64,000 bases of DNA from Siderastrea siderea (taxonomy: Eukaryota > Cnidaria > Anthozoa > Scleractinia > Rhizangiidae), in contig OZ034970.1 of NCBI GenBank assembly GCA_964030785.1, positions 20,969,134-21,033,133 on the forward strand. The letters run 5' to 3'. Below the pieces are notes generated by a model. It was not told the origin of the DNA. It did not search any database and saw only the letters and a list, made by a program, of their open reading frames with translations. The position numbers were made by a program, and so were the translations under genes. This document shows, one piece after another, positions 1 to 8,128 of this stretch; positions within the stretch are counted from its first letter, which is position 1, and every line of letters starts with the position of its first letter.

Positions 1-190
1 CTAGGCACCGCCATTGGAAGAGCGAACTAAAGTTGGGAGAAAACCAGGTTGGAGCGTAACCAGGGAACAAATAAACAGTCGGGAAAAAGGACCCACATGG
101 GAAGTAAAATTGTTCATATACAGTAAAATGTGACCTATAAACTATGAGCCAAAAAATAAAAGAAACTCGCAGAACCAAACGGCATATAAC

Positions 191-1190
191 TTCAATAAAC
201 AAGCGAAAATAAAACGACATTAACCAAGCGGGACCTGCTGTTAACCCGCGAAAATTAGAAAACACCAATAAACAAGCGGGACCTTCTGTTAACCCGCGAA
301 AATAAAACTTCAATAAACAAGCGGGACCTTCTGTTAACAAGCGAAAATTTAAAACTTCAATAAACAAGCGGGGCCTTCTGTTAACCCGCGAAAATAAAAC
401 TTCAATAAACAAGCGGGACCTTCTGTTAACCCGCGAAAATTAAAAAACTTCAATAAATAAGCGGGACCTCCTGTTAACCTGCGAAAAAATAAGAAAATTA
501 ACCAAGCGGGACCTGCTGTTAACCCGCGAAAATTAGAAAACTCCAATAAACAAGCGGGACCTTCTGTTGACCCGCGAAAATAAAACTTCAATAAACAAGC
601 GGGACCTTCTGTTAACCCGCGAAAATTAAAAAACTCCAATAAATAAGCGGGACCTCCTGTTAACCCGCGAAAATAAAACTTCAATAAACAAGCGGGACCT
701 CCTGTTAACCCGCGAAAATAAAACTTCAATAAACAAGCGGGACCTTCTGTTAACCTGCGAAAATTAAAAAACTTCAATAAATAAGCGGGACCTCCTGTTA
801 ACCCGCGAAAAAATAAGAAAATTAACCAAGCGGGACCTGCTGTTAACCCGCGAAAATTAAAAAACTCCAATAAACAAGCGGGACCTTCTGTTAACCCGCG
901 AAAATTAAAAAACTCCAATAAATAAGCGGGACCTCCTGTTAAGCCGCGAAAAAATAATAAAAATTCCGAGAAACAAGCGGGACCTTATGTTAACCCGCGA
1001 AAATAAACACTCCAATCAACAAGCGGGACCTGCTGTTAACCCACGAACATAAAAAACTCCCATAAACAAGCGGGGCCTTCTGTTAACCCGCGAAAATGGA
1101 AAACCTCCCGACCAATAAACAAGCGGGACCTTCTGTGAACGCGCGAAAATAAAAACTTAAATAAACAAGCGGGTAACCCGAAAATAAAAA
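191..1190. repeat. Minisatellite array, about 45-60 bp unit
   Basis: About 20 imperfect head-to-tail copies of a unit built around AAGCGGGACCTTCTGTTAAC followed by CCCGCGAAAAT. Each unit has GCGGG and CCCGC arms flanking a 12-base spacer, so each can form a small hairpin, and it contains the palindrome GTTAAC. Because the period is often a multiple of three, the minus strand stays open for long stretches with a repeating peptide; I do not regard that as a gene. Confidence 0.9.
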
Positions 1191-1733
1191 ACTCGAGAGA
1201 ACAAAAACCGTAAAAAATAAAAACGGACGTAAAAGCGGCAAAGAAATTAGATGTACGAACTGAAAAGTACCAAAAACTAAAGAAAGAAACAAAGGGTGAA
1301 CGGAGAAATAAAATAAAAGCCACAGTGTGTGAAAAACACGTGATAAAACGTGGCATACCAAAATGAAAAATTGCATTAAAACTGTGTTGCGCGTGTAAAT
1401 CGAGATATTCTTGAGGTAAATTAAAATTAGTGTCTCTGCGCTTGAAATAGAAAATGGGGGAAAATCGTCAGACGTTTCGAGACTGCTGTCTCTTCTTCAG
1501 TGAGAAATAATGCCGTCCAAAATGAATACCAAAATGAATACAACTAGTAAACGAGCAAACAACAAGACAAAATGTGAATGACGTAATACAAGAAGCTAGC
1601 AAAGAAAAAGGCGAAAACCAGTAGAAAAGCGTAGGAGCTAAAAAAAAAAAAACAGAAATACTAGGGCGCGCACTAGCATAGGGGAAAACACAAAGACGAA
1701 CAGATACAAGGCGACAAAGAAATAGTGAAATAC
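1191..1733. other. Intergenic stretch with one ribozyme-like motif
   Basis: No convincing gene. It contains a hammerhead-like core (listed separately) and A-rich sequence. Open frames here lack initiation context or family resemblance. Confidence 0.5.
1473..1500 (-). ncRNA. Hammerhead-like ribozyme core (variant)
   Basis: On the minus strand CTGAAGA is followed by a perfect helix-II hairpin (GAGAC, four-base loop, GTCTC) and then CGAAACG. This matches the order box 1, helix II, GAAA box of hammerhead ribozymes, but box 1 has A for T at its fifth position. Stem III and the cleavage site were not identified. Probably a remnant of a retroelement. Confidence 0.4.
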
Positions 1734-1892
1734 CTCAAGTTGCTCGGCCGGAGGATTTGGAAGTTGGTCCGGTCGTGGAACAGGTTCTGCCGCCGGTGGT
1801 GGAGCAACTTGCGGGACAACTGCTTGAGCGGCATTAATGGCGCCCTGGTCAGCTCTAGGCCTCTGAACAGCAGGTTGTAGAGCGTCAGCCAT
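1734..1892 (-). CDS. Possible first exon of a proline/alanine-rich protein
   Basis: On the minus strand a TATA-like TATATAAG lies near 2000, about 110 bases upstream of an ATG at 1892. It opens a 53-residue frame (MADALQPAVQRPRADQG at its start) rich in Pro, Ala and Gln, ending at GAG followed by a GT donor-like GTATTT at 1733. An earlier in-frame ATG at 1988 lies too close to the TATA to be within the transcript. No family is recognised; the setting (ribozyme-like motif, repeats) suggests a retroelement 5-prime exon. Downstream exons were not found. Confidence 0.25.
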
Positions 1893-2067
1893 AGCGAGAA
1901 CAACAGCACACGGCGTGCAGTGAGTTTTACAGCAGAACAACAAGACGTGTACAGGACAAGGGTGTGCGAGAAAAGAGAGCGAATTCATAATGTATTCTCC
2001 TTATATACGCTACGGTGGGACCGCTGACAATAGAAAATATACGAGCCAATTGCTTAAAAGATTGAGA

Positions 2068-2436
2068 TTACAGTGAAACCTATATTAAGCGGACACCACT
2101 GGGACTCTCGCTAGTGCCCACTTAATAAAGGGTGTCCTTTTAATACATGTTATGATAAATTGCAAAAAATAGTTAATTATTGACCTGTTATATCTCCACT
2201 ATTATTTACCACATACTTGACATGCTTTATCGCAAACCTTTCGCAACTGGCCGTTCCGGGTAGAATTACTAAATTACCGGGAAAACACACTGTTCGAAGC
2301 AGATACCAATGCCATAATATCACAAAAACACCTTCTGGAAACACTTTTAAAAGTGTCCCCTTAGTGCAGGTTTCTCGTGAAAAAATGGCTTGATTTTGGT
2401 GTCCGCGTCCGCTTAATACAGGGGCACCTAAGGAAG
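2068..2436. mobile_element. MITE-like repeat with degenerate inverted ends
   Basis: The left end reads TACAGTGAAACCTATATTAA then GCGGACACC. The right end, reversed, carries a related TGTATTAAGCGGAC. Internal segments also resemble the ends (CTTAATAAAGGGTGTCC). No coding capacity. The right end looks truncated, so target duplications cannot be judged. Layout resembles a small non-autonomous DNA transposon. Confidence 0.4.
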
Positions 2437-3234
2437 AAAATTCAGCGAAATACTTGAAATACCATTTTCTACTTTCTTAGATTGTTTCAGAGCTTTTGTG
2501 TAAGCTGACACAGGTTGGTCTGTTCGGAATTTTTAGCTGTAAATTGAGAATTCTATTACAAGATTTTGCGTAAAAACCGTAAAAACCACCCTTTGATGAG
2601 AAAGTAAATCCATGTATTTTTATTACATATTCAGTTTCTGGTGAGACCACATCAGATCATGAACAATATTTCCTTCGGGGTGCGTATTTTACGGATTTCA
2701 TGGATTTCACGTAATCGTGTCTGGTTCGTTAATATGTAATAGCCGCGTCAAATGCTCTATTTTCTCATAACTGCATGTCAAACACTGCAAGTTCTTGTTA
2801 AAGGGTTAAACATGCGGCTGTGTGTTTATCTGCTTCAACCGTGTTAAATGCTCATATTGTCAAGGAATCTCCACCATATACTAACATAAAATTGGCATGC
2901 TGTGACTGGCGAAACAGAACCGATTAGAAGGATAAGTAATTTTTTGGAGTCGGAAAAAACAGATTCCACGGATTTACTGGAAATGTTCCTTTTGTGGCCT
3001 TGAACTATATTCCAATTAAGAAACACTCTAAGCCCCGTTTCCCGTTTCCAGTTTGTTGACGTAATATTTTAACTTAACCCGCATTCAAAGTCAAATAAAA
3101 CTAAAACGTGGCTAAACGTTTATGCTTGTCACTTCCTTCCTTTGAATCAATTCTTTAGTTAATAACACAATCCAAAAGGCTTTTTAAGACAACGAGTTTA
3201 ACAAGTAAAAGGGAAAGAGGACACTTGGGAAATG
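2437..3234. other. Unremarkable intergenic DNA
   Basis: AT-rich sequence with stops in all frames and only short chance frames. I see no gene, RNA or repeat that I can name. Confidence 0.5.
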
Positions 3235-3437
3235 ATCCACAAATTTTCCTCCTCCTTCCCCTCCTCCTCCTCTTCCTCTTCCACAAATTTCCCTCCTCCG
3301 CCTCCTCCACAATTTTATCTCACTCCTCCTCCTCCTCCACAAATTTTCCTCCTCCTCCTCCTCCACAATTTTATTTCACTCCTCCTCCTCCTCTTCCTCC
3401 TCCTCCTCCACCTCCTCCTCCTCCTTTTCTCCTCCCT
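3235..3437. repeat. Pyrimidine tract, (CTC)n-rich
   Basis: Almost pure C/T on the plus strand with repeated CTCCTC blocks separated by short TTTCC and CACAA interruptions. It lies 12 bases from the left target duplication of the Maverick. Such homopurine/homopyrimidine tracts can form triplex (H-DNA) structures. Proline- and serine-rich frames across it are low-complexity artefacts. Confidence 0.9.
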
Positions 3438-3448
3438 TAAAAATAAAA

Positions 3449-3454
3449 GAAGTG
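3449..3454. repeat. Left 6-bp target site duplication of the Maverick
   Basis: GAAGTG directly precedes the first base of the left inverted repeat and is repeated exactly at 25690..25695 after the right one. Six base pairs is the normal Maverick/Polinton duplication length. Confidence 0.93.
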
Positions 3455-3858
3455 AGTAGTAATGTGGGCCCGTATGGCCCAGTGAGCCTCGTTTTGATGT
3501 AAGGATGACGTCATAACCGGAACCGGAAGTCACGTGTTTTTAGGAGGGGAAACCACTGACCAGTGGGGAAAAAAGGGATCGCGGGCTCATGCAACCGGAA
3601 GTCACGTGATTTGGAAAGGGAAACCGCTGACCAGTAGGAAAAAGGGATCGTGGGCTCAAGGGGAAGTAAAACCACTGAGAAAACGTGGGCTCAAAGTCCA
3701 AAGTCCAATTTGGGGAACGGGGGTAACCCAGATATGGCACATCAAGCAAAATGGGAAAGAAAATATTTTAATGTGGCTTTGATGAGTGTTCCTTTGGATA
3801 ATATCCTTTGAGTTCCTTTTGAGAATAGGAGTATTCCTTTGAGTTCCTTTTAATAATA
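3455..3858 (+). repeat. Left terminal inverted repeat
   Basis: It matches the reverse complement of 25285..25689 base for base, apart from an A6 versus A7 run near 3569. Inside are two tandem, related ~75-bp units, each with ACCGGAAGT next to CACGTG (3522..3536 and 3594..3608), a TGACCAGT block and a GGGATCG block. An 8-bp palindrome TGACGTCA sits at 3506..3513. These match ETS, E-box and CRE/ATF sites. The inner end carries repeats of the type TTTGAGTTCCTTTT. Confidence 0.95.
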
Positions 3859-3943
3859 AATATCACAACAACAACAACAACTAAGTGTCATGCAACATCT
3901 TTTATTGATCCTTGACAACAAGTAGGAAAAAAAATTCAAACAT
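3859..3943 (-). terminator. 3-prime end of the left minus-strand gene cluster
   Basis: A minus-strand AATAAA lies at 3906..3901, 38 bases past the stop of the RING gene, and is a likely polyadenylation signal. The rest is AT-rich with a CAACAACAACAA run. Confidence 0.6.
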
Positions 3944-4333
3944 TTACGAGAAGCTGATACAGGTTTTCATGCGTCCAATGGCTAGGCTTTTGGTGTGACC
4001 CAGAAAGTAGAGGGTTTTGCGGTGAGGCTCATAGGGATCGCGCAGTTCTCCCCAGAATCCTTGGAGGGCGTGGTCGTTCTCATAGCAAATGCCATACCAG
4101 ATAGGATTGTTTTTCCAATCGTCCTTGACATGCTGGACAAACTCCGGGTCTTCTTTCCAGTGTTCATGGAGGACTTCAAGGACGACAAGAGGAACGTGGC
4201 AGGTAGAGCATAGGCGGGGCTGACCATTCTGTTGCTTGGCACAGGCGACATGACAAGGAATACCACAGCACCTCAACGTGGTATAATTGGCGAGAGGTAT
4301 CAAACAAATCACACATGGTGGGGGTTGAGCCAT
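3944..4333 (-). CDS. RING-type zinc-finger protein
   Basis: A 129-residue protein. The N-terminal third has a RING-like cysteine/histidine series: C7-x2-C10, then C22/C23, H28, C31 and C42-x2-C45, with the LRCCG...CH..C spacing typical of RING fingers. RING domains usually recruit E2 enzymes for ubiquitin transfer, so a role in redirecting host ubiquitination is plausible but inferred. The remaining 80 residues, rich in aromatic and charged residues, match nothing I recognise. Its ATG shares one base with the stop of the upstream gene (TGATG), and it is the last gene of a three-gene minus-strand cluster driven from the promoter near 4812. No break is seen. Confidence 0.75.
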   Translation of the reverse strand: MAQPPPCVICLIPLANYTTLRCCGIPCHVACAKQQNGQPRLCSTCHVPLVVLEVLHEHWKEDPEFVQHVKDDWKNNPIWYGICYENDHALQGFWGELRDPYEPHRKTLYFLGHTKSLAIGRMKTCISFS

Positions 4334-4575
4334 CAGGCGAAAGGATCGGTGAAAGGATCAAAGAGTGGATTGGTCAAGAGTTGAAACTCGACGGTGGTGA
4401 TGATCCCTTCTTTTCGGAGTCGGCACAGTTCTTGAAAAGTGATCTTGTAACGTAAAGGTTGAACCAGGTGATTGATTTGTTTTCGGATCTCTCCCAAACG
4501 TTCAATGATTTGCAGGGCTTGAGGGCTGACCTTGCCAGGACTGATCTTGTCAGGAGTGTCGGGTTTGTCACCCAT
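4333..4575 (-). CDS. Small helical protein, paralog of its upstream neighbour
   Basis: An 80-residue protein of unknown function. Its core, from SPQALQIIERLGEIRKQI onward, aligns with the core of the next gene upstream (SPEAQQVIDRLRALLSRLEK) and continues similarly to an ELxRL motif and an LLT motif. The pair is therefore a tandem duplication. The pattern predicts two or three amphipathic helices. The ATG at 4575 follows directly after the stop of the upstream gene with no gap. The frame is real by position, paralogy and packing, not by a known family. Confidence 0.7.
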   Translation of the reverse strand: MGDKPDTPDKISPGKVSPQALQIIERLGEIRKQINHLVQPLRYKITFQELCRLRKEGIITTVEFQLLTNPLFDPFTDPFA

Positions 4576-4773
4576 TCACCACCGGTAGAAGTTTTTCAAA
4601 GTTAATAAAGCCAATTCGTTCCGACTGAGATGTTTTTGACTATGAAGTCGGAGCAGTTCAAAATAAGAAGCTTTGAAGCGGATCTGTTCCAAGTCTTTTT
4701 CGAGTCGAGATAACAAGGCTCGTAGACGATCAATCACTTGTTGGGCTTCTGGACTGAGGACTGGATCATCCAT
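4576..4773 (-). CDS. Small helical protein, first gene of left cluster
   Basis: A 65-residue protein beginning MDDPVLSPEAQQVIDRL. I chose the ATG at 4773 because a TATA box (TATAAAA, 4812..4806 on the minus strand) would start transcription only a few bases upstream. The frame extends further 5-prime only through a GTG. It is the paralog of the following gene and likely the promoter-proximal cistron. Function unknown; the sequence suggests a short helical bundle without cysteines or membrane segments. Confidence 0.7.
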   Translation of the reverse strand: MDDPVLSPEAQQVIDRLRALLSRLEKDLEQIRFKASYFELLRLHSQKHLSRNELALLTLKNFYRW

Positions 4774-5029
4774 TGAGTGTGAAAGATGGAATGGGACAGG
4801 GGGTTTTTTATAGAGAAACCAAAGGGTCACGTGGGAGGGAATAGGCCAATGAGAGAAAGACCCATCATGCTTTGAGAGGGGAAGAGGTGGGGGGACCCCC
4901 CTCCCCCCTCCTTAGATAGACCATGGTGCATTGCGCGAATCAGGGTATATAAGTCAAGGGAGGCCACAGGACGTCACTCTTAGCTTTGAGCCGGTCCTAA
5001 GTGACTTATGTTTGTGGTGTGAGAAGAAA
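4774..5029. promoter_or_regulatory. Left bidirectional promoter module
   Basis: It separates the divergent starts at 4773 (minus) and 5030 (plus). Minus-strand TATAAAA is at 4812..4806 and plus-strand TATATAA at 4946..4952. Between them are CACGTG (4828..4833), a CCAAT box (near 4846), a G-run/C-run palindrome centred near 4893 and ACCATGGTGCA at 4920. Inverted, the same series occurs before the DNA polymerase gene (20479..20715), so the two are copies of one promoter module. A four-codon upstream frame begins at 5008. Confidence 0.75.
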
Positions 5030-5572
5030 ATGTCAGAAACAAGAAAGTCCTTGGGCTCTTTAGCCAGTGACTTGAATGTGGGTGGGCCAGAGTACTTGAG
5101 GAGGAGAGCGGGGCCCGAGCGAACGGGAGTGGAGCGGCAGACCAGACTGATGAGGGAGAGACGACAGGAAACCTGGCGCCCCTTGACCAGACAGCGCGTG
5201 GTCGCGTTTTTCCAATTATTTTTAAACTGTTTGGTGTGGACTGAGAATGGCGAGCGGGAGGGACGACCACATCCCGAGATCACAGAAGCGTTGCTGGGAG
5301 CCCTGGTCAACAAGATCATACCATGGGTGGACCAGCACCGCATTCGGTCGCGATTTGAACGTCGCTGGCCGATGACATTGGAACAGTTCCATGAAGTGGA
5401 CAATGAACTCAACTTGTACCTGCCACGTGTGCATGCGGGCCACGCATGGCAGAGAATAAGAATGTATTTTGGGGACATGGAGCGGGAGCGGGAGGAGCGG
5501 CGGCGGGAGGAGTGGGAGAGGAGGCAGATGGAAGTGAGACTCAACCAAGTGCGACGTATTTTATTTCCTTGA
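5030..5572 (+). CDS. Arginine-rich protein of unknown function
   Basis: A 180-residue protein starting MSETRKSLGSLASDLN. The start is the first in-frame ATG downstream of the TATA at 4946; the frame upstream of it has only a TTG and spans the TATA. It has a basic N-terminal third, a central hydrophobic helix (VVAFFQLFLNCLVW), and a long charged helix near the C-terminus (MEREREERRREEWERRQ), probably coiled-coil. I recognise no family. Its position opposite the RING cluster on a shared promoter suggests an early or accessory gene. Its 3-prime end converges with the SLOG gene. Confidence 0.6.
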   Translation: MSETRKSLGSLASDLNVGGPEYLRRRAGPERTGVERQTRLMRERRQETWRPLTRQRVVAFFQLFLNCLVWTENGEREGRPHPEITEALLGALVNKIIPWVDQHRIRSRFERRWPMTLEQFHEVDNELNLYLPRVHAGHAWQRIRMYFGDMEREREERRREEWERRQMEVRLNQVRRILFP

Positions 5573-5872
5573 ACATTTTTTTATTCCTGTTGAGATTATT
5601 GTGAGTCAAGGCTACTGTGAGTCAAGAGACATTTATTTATGATGAACGTGCAAACTCAGTGATGTCATTTTTTAAAATTTTTTAATTGAAAAAGAGTTGA
5701 TGTTTTCTACAATGGGTGGTCTGTATTCTTTGCCACGCGGGTGGGGTGCTCCTATGTACAAATTGAAAAAAGCTATCTACAATTTGAAAAAATAAAAATG
5801 ACTATGTACAATTGGAAAAAATAAAAACTAAAAGAAAAGCTATGTACAATTCCAAAAATAAAAACTAAGAAA
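5573..5872. repeat. Convergent 3-prime region with short AT-rich repeats
   Basis: No gene. From about 5750 there are four imperfect copies of a ~35-base unit containing GCTATGTACAATT followed by AAAATAAAAA. The AATAAA strings inside (near 5790 and 5820) could serve as polyadenylation signals for the 5030..5572 gene. GTGAGTCAAG is duplicated near 5600. Confidence 0.6.
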
Positions 5873-6565
5873 TTACAAATGAAAGTCTTCCAGTTCCGTA
5901 CGTAATTGATCAATGTTCTCGGGTAGACAGAAGGTGCGGTTGAATAAGGCTTGAATTTCTGCTCGGGTTTTCTCGTCCACATCCCGGGATCCCACAATAG
6001 CACTGCTTTGATGTAGGGTGGGCTTTTTAGGTCCCCAAGGGACAAATTGACTGCCAGTGACCAGGGTGGCGGCATTCTCATTGACTTGGTAGTAATGGTC
6101 CGAGCGGTACCATGATTGACTGGGGATGTCAAACAGGTAGACGGGTTTGCCTTGATCCATAGCCAATTGCACAGTCCAACCAGTGCCTCCTTTCACGCGT
6201 TTATGATCCGGTTCCAAGATGCCAAAGGCATAGATGGTATGGGCTTTTTTGGCCAATTGATAATTGCGTTGCAGCAATTGCAGGGTGTAAAAATGACTGG
6301 GCATTTTTTTGCCTAGTTTCTCCGCTGCCTGGTGAAGATGGGGGTTGGCCAGCATCAGGACTTCCACCGTAGAAGGGGTGATGAAAGTGGATCGAGGATG
6401 GTTCGGGGGGACCAGGACTTCTAGTTGCATCCCAAAGTGTTTGGCCTGTTCTTCCACGAGGGCATCCGTACCTTTGGCTCCCCCTGTGTAGACCACATGG
6501 CCATGACCCACTTGCAGTTCCAAGGCACCGAGATCTTGTTCTCCGATCATGATGTCTGGGGGCAT
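5873..6565 (-). CDS. SLOG-superfamily (DprA/YpsA-like fold) protein
   Basis: A 230-residue protein. Residues 24-34 (VVYTGGAKGTD) are the first glycine-rich nucleotide-binding loop typical of SLOG/LOG proteins. Residues 126-130 (GGTGW), followed by AMDQGKPVYLFD, form the second signature loop and strand. SLOG domains bind nucleotides, NAD-derived signals or free nucleotide ligands; some are phosphoribohydrolases. The start at 6565 is preferred because a TATA-like TATTTAA lies at 6611..6605; further upstream only a TTG extends the frame. A SLOG gene is unusual in an animal DNA virus-like element. Known phage and bacterial relatives suggest sensing or modifying a nucleotide signal, but the ligand is unknown. 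Confidence 0.72.
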   Translation of the reverse strand: MPPDIMIGEQDLGALELQVGHGHVVYTGGAKGTDALVEEQAKHFGMQLEVLVPPNHPRSTFITPSTVEVLMLANPHLHQAAEKLGKKMPSHFYTLQLLQRNYQLAKKAHTIYAFGILEPDHKRVKGGTGWTVQLAMDQGKPVYLFDIPSQSWYRSDHYYQVNENAATLVTGSQFVPWGPKKPTLHQSSAIVGSRDVDEKTRAEIQALFNRTFCLPENIDQLRTELEDFHL

Positions 6566-6780
6566 GGCTGTTGAGAATGAAGATCTAGCGACCAAGGGAC
6601 CGTCTTAAATAGGGACAATGGACCAATAGGAAGACAAGAGGACCTTATTTGGATTGAACAAGCTGACCAATGGGAAGATAACAAGTCCTTATATGGCTAG
6701 GAGAAGCTGACCAATGACAGTCAAGGGTCTAAGGTATAAAAAGGCATGGGCAGTGGGGGTGACATCAACCTTTGAGTACG
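6566..6780. promoter_or_regulatory. Bidirectional promoter with three CCAAT repeats
   Basis: It lies between divergent starts at 6565 and 6781. TATTTAA serves the minus strand at 6611..6605 and TATAAAAA the plus strand at 6735..6742. Three direct copies of GACCAAT (near 6621, 6665 and 6711) are spaced about 45 bases, the first two followed by similar GGAAGA.. and CCTTA segments. Confidence 0.7.
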
Positions 6781-7728
6781 ATGTCCACCGATCGGAAGAG
6801 AAAATCAACCCATCCCCCAGAGGGGAAGAAGAAGAAGAAGAGCATTCAACATATGACGCCCGTGGACTGTGATCCTGTGGTGTGCGACGTGGTGGAAGAC
6901 ACCCGAGCTGCTGTGGAAGAGATGATGAAAGAATTGAATGACATGGTGGAGCAATCACCGCCATCCCCGCCAAGTCCCCCTCCACTTCAGGATGACAATG
7001 AAGGATTGAAAAGGATGGTGAGAATGGCAACGATCTTTGAAAGCCCTGGGTTTCAAAACCCCAAACCTGTTCTCCCAGCCAGTTCCTTGGACACTATGGT
7101 ATGTCCTTACCATGAGGTGCGTTTGGAGGCCCGAGAATCTCAAAAGGGATGGAAGTATGTGAAATGTCCCATGCAACCGTGTTTGCTGTTTTGTGGTCAA
7201 GATCAAGTTCTGGAGTATATGAAAGCCGTGTATAGTCAACCTCATGTAGAAGTGTTGGACATGTGGGGTGGTTTGCAATGCTTTTGCCGTGAACCCGCTA
7301 CGCTTCAACAGAGTCATTCGACCCAGAACCCCGATCGCTTGTTTCTGACTTGTTCCAAGAAAACGTGTGGCTTCTTCCGGTGGGCCGATCAACCCTTGGG
7401 TCCCAAGTACTGGACTTGGTTTCATGACAACCCTCCCAAAAAAGCCGACCAACAAGCTGAACCACCCACCCGTGATGCTCAAGGATATCCCAAGAGGGGC
7501 TATGACATCCCTGGCCCGCCCCCTCGAGTCCAAAGGAAAGAGGACGTGGAACGAGAACGACCCCTGACAGACTATGAGAAACAATTGTTACGAGAAATTC
7601 AAGAGCTCAAGAACCGTCAAGAAATGATGGTAGCCCCAGCTCCACCACCCCCCAAGTACAGTGACAGTGTGGAGAACTGGCAGAAAGGTCTAGAGACCGT
7701 CAGTTATGGCCGTCTAGGTCTCTTTTAA
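6781..7728 (+). CDS. GRF-type zinc-finger protein
   Basis: A 315-residue protein. The ATG at 6781 is the first after the TATA box at 6735. The N-terminus is lysine-rich (KRKS and a K5 run, likely nuclear localisation), followed by a proline-rich linker. A first Cys/His segment near residue 105 (CPYH...CPMQPC) is followed by a GRF-like finger: C167, C169, C191, C196 then GFFRW. GRF fingers bind single-stranded nucleic acid in topoisomerase III, APE2 and related proteins, so a role in replication or DNA maintenance is inferred. The C-terminus is charged and probably helical. It is immediately upstream of the integrase region, and AATAAA follows at 7741. Confidence 0.75.
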   Translation: MSTDRKRKSTHPPEGKKKKKSIQHMTPVDCDPVVCDVVEDTRAAVEEMMKELNDMVEQSPPSPPSPPPLQDDNEGLKRMVRMATIFESPGFQNPKPVLPASSLDTMVCPYHEVRLEARESQKGWKYVKCPMQPCLLFCGQDQVLEYMKAVYSQPHVEVLDMWGGLQCFCREPATLQQSHSTQNPDRLFLTCSKKTCGFFRWADQPLGPKYWTWFHDNPPKKADQQAEPPTRDAQGYPKRGYDIPGPPPRVQRKEDVERERPLTDYEKQLLREIQELKNRQEMMVAPAPPPPKYSDSVENWQKGLETVSYGRLGLF

Positions 7729-7765
7729 AATGAGAGAACGAATAAAATTTTTTATCAATGTCACC

Positions 7766-8128
7766 ATGGAGTCTGTGTGTGATGCGTGGGAGTCTGTCTT
7801 GTCCCTGGGGCAATGGCAATGTCATCAAACCCTTTGTCAAGTCTTATATGATCATCAACCCGGGTCTCAAATCCCCATACCCCCTTGTCCCGAGGACACG
7901 CATCCTCTCCACCTTTTTGAAGAAACCCATGTGGACCACAACCTATATCGATGGGTGGTGTTTGTCTTATGGTTAAAAGCTCACCCAGAGGCATGGCGAT
8001 GGTATCGAATCATTCAAAAGGCGCATCCCCACACGGTCCCTACCATATCGACCTTATGGGGTGAATGCCAAAAAGTATGGCCCCTCGAAAGAGAACCCAA
8101 CGCTGGAGTTCGTCGTCCTCATGGTTGA
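7766..8128 (+). CDS. Tryptophan-rich small protein of unknown function
   Basis: A 120-residue protein starting MESVCDAWESVLSLGQ at an ATG with strong ACCATGG context. An in-frame ATG at 7730 sits one base after the preceding stop and would add 12 residues. It is rich in Trp, His and Cys (WVVFVLWLKAHPEAWRWYR) but has no clear metal-binding spacing. The last 64 bases overlap the start of the integrase gene in another frame. No family recognised. Confidence 0.6.
   Translation: MESVCDAWESVLSLGQWQCHQTLCQVLYDHQPGSQIPIPPCPEDTHPLHLFEETHVDHNLYRWVVFVLWLKAHPEAWRWYRIIQKAHPHTVPTISTLWGECQKVWPLEREPNAGVRRPHG

Noticed and set aside
349..918. Long minus-strand frame with a repeating FRGLTEGPACLLKF-type peptide
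   Set aside because: It is a by-product of the minisatellite, whose period is near a multiple of three; no start context or family.
191..1190. Possible CRISPR array
   Set aside because: Copies are contiguous and diverged, with no unique spacers of constant length, and the DNA is animal-like.
3184..3533. Proline-, serine- and arginine-rich frames
   Set aside because: Low-complexity translation of the pyrimidine tract on both strands.
4954..5544. 196-residue minus-strand frame opposite the 5030..5572 gene
   Set aside because: Antisense shadow; the plus strand has the TATA box and better composition.
5030..5572. LxCxE-type tumour-suppressor-binding motif, as in adintovirus oncoprotein-like genes
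   Set aside because: No exact LxCxE is present here or in the other early-type genes I checked.
6955..7584. 209-residue antisense frame over the GRF gene
   Set aside because: Opposite a gene with clear zinc-finger motifs; no motifs of its own.
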